From Atopsyche davidsoni (taxonomy: Eukaryota > Arthropoda > Insecta > Trichoptera > Hydrobiosidae), in contig JAILWY010000007.1 in NCBI GenBank assembly GCA_022113835.1, positions 6,778,001 to 6,842,000 on the forward strand: a stretch of 64,000 nucleotides of DNA, in the 5' to 3' direction. How positions within the stretch are numbered: the first letter of the stretch is position 1; each line of letters begins with the position of its first letter. A program made the position numbers and the translations under genes. The notes under the pieces are model-generated. The model saw only the letters and a list, made by a program, of their open reading frames with translations, had not been told where the DNA came from and did not search any database. Positions 35,661-49,066 of this stretch are shown here, in pieces.

Positions 35661-38600
35661 CCCCATAGACCCACTTGTAACGTTTTCAGCACAATATAAA
35701 ATTTTACTAATGCTGTCACAAACAACCTGTAAGCAAGCCAACAGTGATTTCCACGGTTGACACACTCCCTCCTCACAATGCATAGTAAGAAAAATGAATA
35801 GATAAAACTTTTATTCAATCCTCATTATAAGATACCCAATTTAAATATTCGCACGCAAAAATTCTGTGAGTTGGCTGGATGCTCAGCAGTTTAATATTTG
35901 GGTTCTTTACTGTTGGGATTTCACAGTAATGGAACGCCTTAATGTTGATGATGATCTGCCTAAAAATATAGCAAAACCCCCTGGGGGTCCATTTATACTA
36001 CATTGAGAATCTATGCTGTTTGCCCACACGGTAACAACTACTGTCTGCCTTAGTACATTCAAAGTTATCAGTAAAAACTTTCATGGTATATTAAAAGTTT
36101 GTTTTGTCACAAGTCCTTTTTAACGAGTTGACGTTGATCGAGAAAATAAAAATTCATAAACAAATGACATAAAAATATGACTTTTAATCTTATAGATTTT
36201 AATATTTTATATATATAACATATCACATGTTATAAGGTGACTTAATCCAATAGTATATCTTTCAGAAAAGCTCTGTGTGAAATTATTTTTAATGGCGGTA
36301 CAAGCTGATTATTACTCTATACTTTTACAGCCTTTACTAAAACTATGAAAATACTTCGTCAGTAAACAATACTTATAAAATACATTTATTGTTCAAAAAT
36401 ATAAAACAAAACTCAGTTTGATGCTCTTGAAAGGTGGGCTAGTTATACACATTCTTTAAATTTATAGTAGTACAAATTAAACCAGTCCGTCGTGTATAAA
36501 GTACTCAGCGGGTTTGATGGAATCTAAGCGTGTTTGATTGACTGTAAATTAATTAACTTAAGAGATTTATACATTTATGGTTTTGAGTCACAATGAAATA
36601 TGATTTGAGGGTTTGAGTGATTGTAATTAAATTAATACGAGCTAATAATCGAGCCCGTTTATTTGATTATTTTGTAATATGTAATTCAGAGTTAAAGTTA
36701 CGAACAAAAGATTATTAGTAAGTGTTACTGATCGATTGTTGAGAAACAGATTTTAGGTATAGTAATTGAGTCATTTAACGCGATGCTTAAGTAACAAAGG
36801 TTGACTAATCGCGTCTGAAATATCAGCAATTACGATTGGATAAGCAGACTTGAACAAATCCCATGCTTTTTTTGTAAACAAACAAGGTGAAACGGTTAAC
36901 AGAATAATTTTTTTTACAAAATAAATACTTTATCCCAGCAATACCTACGTTTGACTGGTTAAATAGTCCGTATAAAAAAATAAAATAAATATGAATATCT
37001 TAGTGTCTAGGAGATTACAACATTTTTCATTGCGATAGCTTTCGCCTTCGAATTATTCAGATCTGACGAAGTCCTTGAAAAGCGAATAGACTTATAAAAA
37101 TGACGTCATTTCTTAGCCATTTGGGTATTTATATTTGCTAAAGCAATTAATTGTTTTTTTTCTGTTATGTTCCAGTGCACAAATGAATCTGTCGAACAAA
37201 TAAATCGTGTTTATTTTCGCTGTTGCAAGTGTTTTTTTCAAGAGCAACATTTGTGCATTTTTTATCCACGGAGCTCTTACACTGTATGCACCGTCGACAA
37301 AAAATGACTTGAAAGTAAATTAAACTCTATATCGATGTATTCTAATCTATTACTATATACACTAAATACTGAAGGGGCAATAAGAAAGCTACTTTATAAG
37401 AGCAGCATCGGTCCAGAGTCGTGCTAGAGTGGGGAATAAGAAATTGCAAGTGAATGATGTCTAAATATCGACCATTCAGATCAAAGCTTGCTCGAACTTG
37501 ACTCGGTTGCTAGAAACCAAGAGGAGCAGAAAACTTGAGTAAATTATACACGGTTTTTTAAAAGTCATGTTGTCATCGTGTCGTTGTTAAAATATTTTTT
37601 GCATATATTGATTTACGCTTGAATATAATTGTGTCTAGACTTCCTTGACAATCCTGTTTTAGTTAATATATATATTTGAGGACTAGTTTTTTTGTGTATG
37701 TTTTCTTTTTTTCGTGTAAGCGTATTGTCAAATTTTAGAAAATTAATCATATCAAACAAGTTTTATGTGTTGCATATATTCTATTATAATAATTAAAACT
37801 GCAAAGTATTAAAAAAAAACCAATTAAAATATGTACTTCATAAATATACAATATTTTTTAATTTCACTTTGTTACTTCACTATAATCAATTGTTGTCAAT
37901 CAACACACGGATGGAGGTCTCTCCACGTCGACGCCAGCACTTTCGGTTGAGTTTTAAGTATTGAATTAGCTTAAATAATTATATTAAAAATACATAACTC
38001 ATAATGATTTAGAAAAAAAAATATTACCAAACCATCGATTTAGTGAAATTTTCGCGTATTTTTAGTAAAAAAATTCCCGGAACAGAAGCTCTAGTCCGTT
38101 CTAACAAAAAACCGCAATGAAATCGCCCATTTTTGTACTGAATTTCTCAATTAAAACTTGCCTTTTCATCAGGGTAAAGGGTCCAGTTTAAACAAATCTA
38201 CTCGTTGAGATAATCGATTCATTCGAACGAACCGATGAAAACAAGACGATTTATGGATGAAAACCAAATTTTGGCAATAGATTTATTTATTATTATTAGT
38301 TCAGATAATCGATAACTTATTTGTTATTTATTGATTTGTTACAATCAAATCAATAAATTTTAATTAAAGTAATGTGATGTCGATTATTTCCTCGAGATAT
38401 TCGGATTCTTCGGTTATCAATACCCATCGCTACCGTGCGCCATCTCAATTGCACCACCATATTTATATGGGGCAATCAAGTACTCTTCTTGCGACTGCGG
38501 GCCGCAAATGACACACTCTGATTGTGGGACTCTTCTTTTCATTACAAAGTCAAACATCTCGGCAGCCGTAGTTTGATGTCTCATTCGTAATTGGTGGACT

Positions 38601-39362
38601 TATCAGAGCTTGAGAGAAACTTTCTGATGCATATTATTTACTTGGGTTTCTTCGGCGTATTGAATTCATCTTAATCTGCAGCTACCGAGGAAACTGCATA
38701 GAACTTTGCGATATTTAATTTTATTAAATCATATTTTAATGAATATGATTGGTGTATATTTCAGCTCATCGAGAAAACTGTACTATGTCATTTTTATCGT
38801 TACGTTGTTAACACAAATATAATACTATTAAAATTACTTTATTTGCTGTATTGAAAGCTATAAATCGATCAGTATAAGTACATGATAACTTTCTTATAAT
38901 GATGACATATAATTGTTGCATGGCTGGCTAGGTGAGATAAATGAATACTAACTATTATTCTAGTACAAAAAACCAAAATAATTACACAAAAATTACACTG
39001 CTCGAAAGTATTATTCAATAACCAAATAAAAATATATGTGGTTAGGTAATATATTTTTAGTAAAAAATATCCGGTAATATTTCTAGTATAATATAGATGA
39101 TTAGTTATTATCAAACGAATAATAAGTGTTATAATGGTCACTATGATGCTCGAGTGATTTCGAAGTAACGAAAAAATATGATTATTCAGCAAAGTTAGAC
39201 TACAAAAGTGAGCCGTACTAATGATCTCTGTTAATGCAGGTAGCCTAGTTTACCTGAGCTCAGTAACACTGAAACAAACGTTCACCACAGTCACAACGAG
39301 ATATTAACTGACTTGTATTTAAATTAAATAACTAAATAGATTAATTAAATATAAAAAAATGA
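35661..39362. other. AT-rich desert with one balanced block
   Basis: No gene seen. About 38395-38700 is balanced in composition and includes the palindrome-like CCATATTTATATGG (MADS-box-like) at 38457-38470; it could be an enhancer. The rest is AT-rich. Confidence 0.4.
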
Positions 39363-39370
39363 CTGCATAG

Positions 39371-39528
39371 CAGTGGCATGTGGTGAGTTCAAAATCATTG
39401 CTCACTGAAAATATAGTAAATGAGCCTAACGAATCACACAAATGACTTATAAAAATTATCACCACTAGTGTATAATATTTAATTTATAAAAGTAATTATA
39501 TTTTGCTTGTATGTCCTGCACGTCACTG
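39371..39528. mobile_element. hAT-type MITE, 158 bp
   Basis: Left end CAGTGGCATGTGGTGAG and right end (reverse strand) CAGTGACGTGCAGGACAT form imperfect terminal inverted repeats of hAT type. Flanking octamers CTGCATAG (39363-39370) and CTATATAG (39529-39536) match at six of eight bases, as expected for an aged 8-bp hAT target duplication. The interior is AT-rich and non-coding. Confidence 0.65.
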
Positions 39529-39536
39529 CTATATAG

Positions 39537-42500
39537 GATAGTGTAAATATAATGATAAATAAATATTAGTGTGTAAAGTACTCTTTATTTATAAATATAA
39601 ATAAAACAAAACAAAAAAATCCTGAAGATGCCCCCAGTACTGAGTCCGATGCTTTGTATCATTAAAAGAGTAAAAACGCAGTATTACATTCAAGAACAGA
39701 GTTTTTATCATTAAAAATACTACAATGGTCTATAGTTGTTAGATCCAGATCACCATCAAAAAATGAAACAAACAAGTCCCTTTTGTCATTTGTATCATTA
39801 AATTAGATTGCATCAAATCTGTTCTACCGGGTCATTCAGAAATAAATACAAGAAATGCAGTAAAATGCTTTCACGTGAACCTCTAGCCCATTATAAAAGA
39901 TTCGTTCTTATTCCTCTGTCAAATGATCCATTAACGACACTTGGGTTTTGACGGGTCAAAGTAGGTTCTATTTGTTCAGAGAATGCAAGGGGGGTGGTAA
40001 TAGTGGTTCAGTCACTAGCACGTTTTCTGACTATTGGGTTCAGGGTAGAAAATATTCAAGCTACCTTTATTACCTTTATTTAACTTTGTTAAAATCTTAA
40101 ATCTCCTTTAGATATTTTTTTCAATAAGGCACATATCAGAGACGCGCCAAGATAGACACAGCCGCAGCTTTACACTGCTTGCTTTTCTGCCTTATCCTTT
40201 GCAAGTGTAGGTTTTAGAATCCCAGAGCGTTTGGTACTAGTCGTGGAATAAATTTTATTAAGAAATTAAATATTTTTTTACTAATTTATTTTAATGATCG
40301 ACAAAAAAACAAATAGCTAATGTTAACAACTATTTACTTTAGGACCAGTTAAATAAAATTATATGTGTTGGTTAAATGACCATCGTGACTAAGAAATGAA
40401 ACTTTGAATCGACAAAGAATTTTAATGTTGTTAAAAAAGGTATAAGCAGTCTAAGCTGGCAAATGATTTCTCTCAAAGCAACGATAGTTCCGTGAGTGTA
40501 TTAGTGGGCCAATGTCATGTAACAATATCCGTGTTTTAATGGTAGATTATTAATTAAATTTCACACAAGTATGTTATTCGGAGTTTCTTAGAAACTTAAC
40601 AAGAACTCATAAATGAAACAATGCTAATTATAACAATTTATGAATAAATAGTAAAACAAACAATCTGTTGTAAAATATGTACCTTTTTAAAAATTATAAT
40701 GTACTGTCGTAATAAACTACAAATGTTTGTGATAGTTTTTAACAGCTTGCTTACCTGATTATCTAAAGATTCTAATGCTTGTGGTTTTCGATTAAACTAT
40801 ATAGTCTTAATTACGATAAAATAAATATATATAAACTCTTGTAATTAATCATTTTTTATTGTAAATACTATTCATAGTTTTAAGGTTTCGGTTTCCCAAA
40901 TACCAATCTGCTAATAATAAGTAAAAGAGAATCATTGAATATTTACCGATCGCTTATATTTATTTATTTTTTTAATATTGTAAAATGAAAATGTATTTAT
41001 TTATTGTTAAATAAATAATATTATCTCAATTGTATTTAAAGATTTAAAAAGAGTTAAAAATCAGGTGACAACAGGTGATGTGATTATAAGAGATAGCACT
41101 TTGTTTTGTGAGTGTTTAGTAAAAAATAAATTCAGTTACTACTATTATAAGGAAATTGTATTCTGGCACTGGATAAAAGGTGCATTAAATATATTATACA
41201 TACCTATTATAATTATCATAGTCAGAGTGTGTTTATAAAATATGCATTATTCTATTTTAATTTAAGCGATTTATCTAGCATAGGAGCGATGAAAGTAAAT
41301 GAAAAAACTGAGACTTTCAATTAAATTCTAAAAAGTGAAACTATTAAGTTTTCTATTGAAAATTTCGTACCTGTCATCAGATTGAGACTTTTTCTCACCC
41401 GAAAATAGAATGGTGTCCAAATATGAATATTCAACGCTGTTTAACATTACTATTTTTAGTAACACAATGCAACGTTTAAGTGACAGCATACATATTACAT
41501 TAGAAGAATTCTAAACGAAATAACTCGTAATTGAAACTTGATTTATTCATTGCATGGGAAAAAAATTGGTAAATTTTTGAGCAATCGACAATCATACGTT
41601 TTTAATATTAATTTTTATCACTAAGAAAAATATTTAACGCTATAAAGCAACAGAGAAAAAAATTAAGAGTCAATATTAAAAAACCTGGTTATTTTCCCTG
41701 TTGTCGCATTAAAACATGTTTTCATTGAAATAATCTTTTTAAATTCAAGTACAGCATAAGTAGACTCTATTATACATTATTAAAAAGGCAAACGCTGTAG
41801 AAATAATAAAAGCATTATTTAATAAAGAGAAATTATGAACTGAATAACAAGTGAAAGATCGGCGGTCAAAAAATGCATGAGCGTTTTTACTAAACGCAAG
41901 ATTGATAAGTAAAAGAGCACTTGAAAGTGAACGGTCCCCGCAAAGTAAAAATGACTAAATAGAATATTGGAAACCGAAAAGTAAACCAGCCGAACTTACA
42001 TATCGTGATACAATAAAATAAAATTGAATATTGAATAATGAGTGGTGAATGTAACTTATATTATGAATTCACTCAAACACATTGTCAAATTCTTTTTGTG
42101 ATTTTTCCATGTTTTTGTTTTTATTGTGAAAAAATATCAGAAATATCAAAATGAAATGTTATATTTTCCGTCAAACTATATATGCCTATCACAGTGTATC
42201 CTTTTAAATATTATTGAATCATAAAAAAAACAGGACAACAGAATACAGTGTCGTCTAAAGTGCAAGTGCATTAGTAATCAAGAGCTTTTAGATGCTTTAA
42301 TGCTATCGCCACAACTTTACAAAAGCTTTGGTTATTTATTATTGGCCTGAAAGCTATAACCAGTGTTTCATACGACTAATTGAAAATGATTTCAATGTAT
42401 GCAGTTTTTTAGTTCGCAAAAAATGAAAGTTTATTTATAAATTTTTTAGAAGTTAATGAATGCAGCCTGCATAAAAACTCTAGCTTATGAGACAATAACA

Positions 42501-45057
42501 TTATTGTAATTATATTTAAAGTATATATTTAAATGATTTAAATAGTGCAATTACAACCAATTTGCTTAAATAACTGCATAATTAATAAGTTTCATATGCA
42601 TATGTAAATTGATTTTTTATATTTGCTCTGATGCGGGAGACACTTAAGCACAAATATCCCAATGTTTATTAATCATACTATTATATATAAGAAGCTGCAA
42701 GCGAAAGAAGCAGGTTAATCAGCGATTTGAAATGATCAATGACAATTGCGACCAAGCTTCGATTTTCATGTCTCCGGCATTTACATAATAGTATACTTGA
42801 AAAATCATATATGTACAGTCTTTGTTCTTATACAACTTCTTACCAAGCAATGGAGAAGTCAATCCATTAAAATCATATTCGTGAGCTTATGATATATACA
42901 CGCCAACGAGAAATATTTTTGTAAAAATACATTTCACATTGCCTTTAAAAACATTTTAAAATAAAGATTTATATAGCTATACCTGAAAGATTGAATGGGT
43001 TTAAACATTAATATATCTTTATGCGTTGCTGACTTTTACGAATTATCGCAGCTTGGCTTTCTTTTGAGACTAGCATGTGTGTAAAAATAATAAATTTAAT
43101 TTTATATTTACAGCCACAGGTGGCGACTATATAAATTGGTAGGCAAGCATATAATGGTAAAGTGGAGAGAAATATATCGATGCAGATCAAATCAATACCT
43201 GGGAATAATATTTTGCAATGCATGGCATGCTTCAAGTGATTCATAATGGAAAAATAAATGAGTAGAAAGGTTACCGGACTTGAAACATAGTTGACCCAAT
43301 AGTAGAAAAAAAATTAGTTAGTCACTTTAATAGTTTGCATATGACCAAGCTGGTAAAAAATGTATATTACTGTTATGTTACTCAACGTTACGGTTTTTAT
43401 TAATTAACTTTGTATCGAAATGCATTAAATACGGTACTTAATATATCATTTAATTCATAAACATTTAGAGTTTGAACCACAGCTACTTATCGAAAATTAA
43501 GCGCTCACAAATAATTTTACATTGCACTAAAAAGCTACATGGAATATCATTATAAATTTCCAACTGCAGTACAAGTACTCGTTCATTAAAAGCAGTGGAG
43601 TATTTTTTCTGACTTGGAATGCTAATTATCTCCCTCGCATCGAACAGGTGATTCACGATTACTCAACCGAAGAAAGTGATTTGAGAGACGACCGGGCCGG
43701 CAGTAAAAAGCTCATATATTTAAGCAGCGATGACGACAATGAACTGATGTGATCGATATGGCACTGTTTGTTCCCTTGGATTCCTTGGTGGCTTGCCAAT
43801 AACTTTCCTTAGCTGGTTGAGCAGGTGGCGGCAGTTTAAATTCCATTTAAGATTTTGATCTTTTATAAGCATCAGCGAGTACCAACATTCTCTGTGATAG
43901 TTATTTTTTGCCTTTGATCTCTTCACAGATCCATGAATGTAGCGCCAAATAAATACGATCACACAAATATTTTTTTTATTTATTAAAAAGTTTCTTCTAC
44001 AAATAATTCTTCCTTGATTCTGATAATCACAAATTTAAAGATAACCATGTACAGAAATATATTTTTTAATAAAATTGAATTCTCTGTAGATAATTACGTT
44101 AGCATTGTGGAAAAATGTTGTGGTAGAAGATAGCTTCTAATATATTGATTTACTAGGATGACTTATTGGCTCAGTGGTTCAAGTGCTGAGCCATTACTGA
44201 AATATCTTCATTCTAACAAGTAAATTATAGTAGGTATTAAATTGCACCGATTTTACTTTGTTTTATGTATAAAGCGATTACTTAATATTGAACCTTTTTT
44301 CATACATCATAAAATGCAGGTTTTTTACAATTCACCAATCTGTCATTTAATAAACTGATAATGTATTGTATATCACGGGATTAATCCCGATATTTTTTAA
44401 CATGTTTTGAATGTAGCCAAGTTTGTACTGGAGTTTATCTCACGTTACTCCCGATGCCCCAATTTTTATTGAATAAGGTGTTAAGATTCTAGGTTTGGTC
44501 GATTCAAGCTTAGGTATAATACGAAGTGGTCTAAACTTAGCCTGTATTTTTTTTATAATTAAAGTGTTTGATGCAGTGCCGGACATGGCTGACGCATTGA
44601 CAACGGGCTGTACGGCATGTCGCCTGCCTAACGAGGATGCAGGAGAACGTCTAGATTTTCGCAACAAAATACAAAAAAATAAGCGTAAAAAATCAATTAA
44701 TTTCAGTATAATTTAACATTTCCTTTTGTAACGTTTTGCGGCGATGTTATATAAAACATTATGCACAGAGATTACCGCCAATCTCAAGCTACATCCTGAT
44801 ATAAAACATACAATAATTACATAGAGAATAAATCTATAAGTCACAATAACCATCGTACTCCGGTTATTACATATAATTATACGTGACGAAGTTAATTTCA
44901 GCCATATTGTGTTTCGGCTGTCGTGTTTAAAAATATTGGCGTTTGAATTGACTGCATAGAGATTTAGATTTATCAGAGGTGCGGAAGACTCACGATATAT
45001 TGTGAGTCGTTACTTAATTGGTTTAGTTTGGCTTTAATTATGATAAACGCTATACAT
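39537..45057. other. AT-rich desert
   Basis: No supported gene. It holds a possible exon-like open frame (43529-43752), a tRNA-like relic at about 44160-44205 and long AT-rich tracts with nothing recognisable. Confidence 0.5.
44160..44205 (+). repeat. tRNA-like relic (SINE head)
   Basis: TATTGGCTCAGTGGTTCAAG is A-box-like and closes a short hairpin GGCTCAG...CTGAGCC. The B-box is lost. Likely a SINE remnant. Confidence 0.4.
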
Positions 45058-47238
45058 CAGTGGCGTGCAGTCTATACAAAAAATCAAAACTGTAAAATAA
45101 ATAGCAAATGCTTAATTATAGCACAACACCGCTATGTATCCTGCAAATATCTGCACATTTAAAGCCGTTAATAAATAAAAAAATTATTTGCGATTTTATT
45201 ACAAATTTTTGGTTTTTATTATTCAATAGTACTTTGAAAAAATCAGACCCTCAGATCAGATCTAAGTCTAGAGTAAATAAATCCTTACTATCTGAAAACA
45301 GCTTATATATATAATTATCAAGACTACTTATATAATGTATGTATATATATATGGATTCAGCAAAAGTGGATGAAAATTGATTCGATATTCAGCACTGTTG
45401 ATGATAGTTTTTATAATTGCATAACATCTATATTTAGACATTTGATTTGATGCCGACATTGACTATTCACGGACAGAACAAATAGTGTAGTATTATTTAT
45501 TACCTTCGGCTATTAGATATTTTAAAAAAACCATTGATAATCAAGTCAGTTAGCCGAACCGGTTTAATTAACGTTTTAATACTTAGGATTGTTTAAATAG
45601 AAGTTATCATAACAACCATAATGCTTGGAATTAGCTTTCTCTATAAGCTCTTTCCATGCCGCCAAGTAACAATTATATCCAGGTGTTTATTTTCAGCTTC
45701 GCAGATAAAATGTGACAGAGTCTCATTTGCATAGGCTATCACACCATAGATAATGGTTAATACGGAGTTACAATGCTTGCGTAAGATGTTATGATCAGAT
45801 TCACTTTAATTGGAGAATTCATTCAGCTAGCTCTTAATTATGCGAGAGGTAAAACATATATTTTATTACTAACGTTAAAGGTAATCCGATTTGATATATC
45901 AACATCTTGTGATTTCACATTTTAGGTCAACCACCTTGTGAGTTCTAACATCACCTTGACAGGTAAACTGCTAATTTATGAACTTCACCCTGATGCACTT
46001 TTATTCTAAAGTAACGCAACCGCCTCCAAGTACAGTGGTTAAATTAATTACTCACCTATTCTGTCACGGATAATGTAAAATATTATTTTAATTCCAATAG
46101 TATGTTAAGTATTCAATAAACAGAATGCATATTCAGATGAAATTTCCACAAGGGATGAATAAAAAAAATACCGTGATGAACTTTTGTAAATTTATTGTTA
46201 TTATAACACAAACACTTTTTTTAAGCACCATTGTTTAATTATTATTATCTATATACTTTGAACATCTTTAAGGCTTACCCGGAAGTTTTTCAAATTGCAA
46301 ATACAATGTTTTAATACAAATGAATAAAAAACATGCTGGATCATTTGAACTTCACGGCTGCAGAGCGAAACACGAATTAAACTTACTTTTTAATCGACGG
46401 TATATGTTTGTTTTATAATAATTAATAAAAACAGACTTAATTAGTTTTACAAAGTTATTTATCAATGAGACCTTGAACTGAAAAATTAACAAATTATCTC
46501 AAAAACAGAACTACTGAGCTTATGCGAGGTGTGATGGTAACAAAATTAATTTAGTTGATATATTTAATTAAAAAAATAATTGTAGTTGGCCAATTATGAA
46601 AAAGAACATGTCATGCTACCATTCACACGACTGCAATGATGGAACGAAGATCTCTTCAGAGACCATAAGATATCACCTCCGAAAACGGTTAAAACTAATT
46701 CGATCTACACATTATAACATATTAAAATAGTTACTCTTTAAAATGACGGATTGGTTATAGTAGACATTTAAATAATTTGTATGTAGCTTGAAATATAAAA
46801 AAATACGTGCAACGGAAATTAGTGCAGATTGAAATTTATACTTACACAGTTTTGTTTATTTATAAGCTAGAAATTTTGCTTGGTGCAATATTTCATAAAT
46901 AATAACACCCACTTTGTCACGCCTACCTTAAAGTTTCATACTGTTTTAATACATGTACTAAAGAAACAATGTTATTTCTATACTAAGTCATAATAAATGT
47001 AGTTTAATATTCACGCGTATTTGTAGAAGACAGATACATAATCGAGATATTGTAAATTATGAGTAGAACATGTAAATATCACTGCGATGAGAAGATGAAT
47101 TTTATACAAGACTGGATAATAATGTGCTTTTTATTTGAATAGTCTTGCTATTATTGTTTGTTTTTTATTAGTACGTACAATAAAACTTTATAACTATTTA
47201 GATTTTGTTACATTACAAGCTTTCATCGTATGCCACTG
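45058..47238. mobile_element. Possible decayed 2.2-kb hAT-type element
   Basis: CAGTGGCGTGCAGTC at 45058 and, reversed, CAGTGGCATACGATG ending at 47238 share the first seven bases and hAT-like character with the MITE at 39371. Flanking octamers CTATACAT (45050-45057) and CTAAATAT (47239-47246) match at six of eight. No transposase frame is visible inside, so the pairing of these two ends could be chance. Confidence 0.3.
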
Positions 47239-48720
47239 CTAAATATGTTATGATTTAAAGTATATTGGTATATATACTTATATATTCAATATTTTTGACA
47301 AAAGATGCTTGGTAAAAATTTATTTTTATATTTTTAATTTGAAATAAATATTTTTAGGACTTTTTATGAAAATATTTAATAATATTATGTATACTTTACA
47401 CACACTGCTTATAATAACACGTAAATAAATTTAGAGGATAAATATATTTTGTATAGAAATTATTTAAAATAATTATAAATATTGGAAAGCTAATCATAGA
47501 TTATCACGTAAACTTAGACTTTTTGTTTGTGAGTACTTTCGCCTTTCAAGGGGTTCTACAAATATGGCTACAAAAAAGTGCTAAGAATCAATAAAACGAT
47601 CATAATCTTATTGTTTGTTTGGCTATACATGGTGTGTTTTAAATAAACTAACGTGATTTTTAAAGCGCATTTCTTATTCGCGTACATTCGCAGCGGAAGC
47701 AGTCACCGCGGCCGGTAAAAGGTCGCGCGGCAGCGGCTCCGGGTAACATCCCAGAAAAGAAAGCGATGTACGATTGACGGATCAGGTGGAATCTGGTTGG
47801 GCTCTTATTTCACTGAACACTGCGAGCCGGGCAGGACCGCGGTTGTCGAAAAAACTCGAATTTCCGCTGGAGGGAGGCTCGGGTATCAGCCACTACACCA
47901 CCAAGAAAAAAATATTTTTAGATACAGTATGCACTAAAAATAAACAAAGTACGCAGAGTTTAATGATACGAAAACCAATTTGATTTTTTTTTGTGTCACG
48001 ACCGCTGAATCTGATAAGCCGAAGCCGAAAGTAAAATCTTCTATGGGGAAATGACTTCGTACAGTAGTACGTATCAAAGTCAAAACGCAGGACAATAAAG
48101 TAGTTAGGACGCGGCTTGACACCCAAGATCTAATTATACAATTAAATCCGGTTGTGACAAAGTTAGGAAAAAGTACAACTAAAAATTAATAATTTTACCT
48201 TAATTCCTGTTAAATAGTTAGAACACGTTTTTTGAAAGCGTTTGTTTCTTTTTCAATATTAAAACGGCACTATACCTAAGAAATGGGTATTTATAGCAGC
48301 AATAGCCTGCAAAACGTGCAAACACAGGTTAATTTATTCAGTAAAAAATATGTTTTTTTTCATATATTATATTGCAAATTATACGCACTGTTAGCACGTA
48401 TCGTACTTTATAATATGATAATTACGATCGGAGTGCTTGCAAAAATAACAACAAGAACAAAAAAACAAAAGTGTTTTCGTCGGTATACACATAAAAACGA
48501 GTCTGTTACGGCGATTTACCTTAATTGATTATCTCAGGTGAACCGCTTATCGCTTTAATCGTACAATATTATTATTATTCTTCGAGATATTGGCCGCGGT
48601 AATTGGTACACCTCAAAACACCAACTATCTATCTTATATACCTTTCTATATAACAAAAGAGACTGAAATGGTTTTCAGCGCTGATAGTCCGTGTTGCAGA
48701 AAGATACGTCATAGTGGTCG
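47239..48720. other. Upstream region of the YGAP-repeat gene
   Basis: No gene seen. A GC-rich block at about 47690-47895 is flanked by CGTACATTCGC and GCGATGTACG, a near-perfect short inverted repeat. It may belong to the control region of the gene at 49067. Confidence 0.4.
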
Positions 48721-48885
48721 ATTTATGGCAGTGCTGGGTCCGGAGGCTTCGCCCCCGCCGTGGAGCCGGGCGGGAGGCTCTATCCCCGGCGCTGGTGCCT
48801 TCTCCGGCTCCCTCTCCCCCGCCGCACTCACGCGTGCTCGCCGCTCATTATAAATTTGGTGAAACCCCAGACGGAGTATCATTCG
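48720..48885 (+). promoter_or_regulatory. GC-rich proximal promoter, TATA and initiator of the YGAP-repeat gene
   Basis: A GC-rich block (48730-48845) ends in TATAAA at 48849-48854; an initiator TCATTC places its A at 48881, 32 bases from the TATA start. The ATG is about 190 bases further on. A second, TATA-less initiator-like GTTCAGTTG lies near 48980. The layout mirrors the promoter at 18998. Confidence 0.7.
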
Positions 48886-49066
48886 AATTCGGTCCTCCGT
48901 CGCACGCCGACCGACCAACTCTCCAGACACTCTCGGTTGCGCCGAAAACAAAAGCGCAGCTTCCGGCACGAGCCCGCGTTCAGTTGTTTACAGTTTGTTT
49001 CGAGTTCGAAAATTGTTCAGCGCGGAGCTTCCGGTTTACTTGTGTGGTGTTTGAAATTTTTTTATA

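Noticed and set aside
35299..35760. 153-codon + strand frame
   Set aside because: Its first 30 codons are the retroelement tail shared with other sites; the rest is GC-rich flanking sequence open on both strands, with no recognisable domain.
44440..44667. 75-codon minus-strand frame rich in Arg/Ser/Ala
   Set aside because: Could be a transposon fragment, but I could not match it to a family by eye and the flanks give no repeat boundary.
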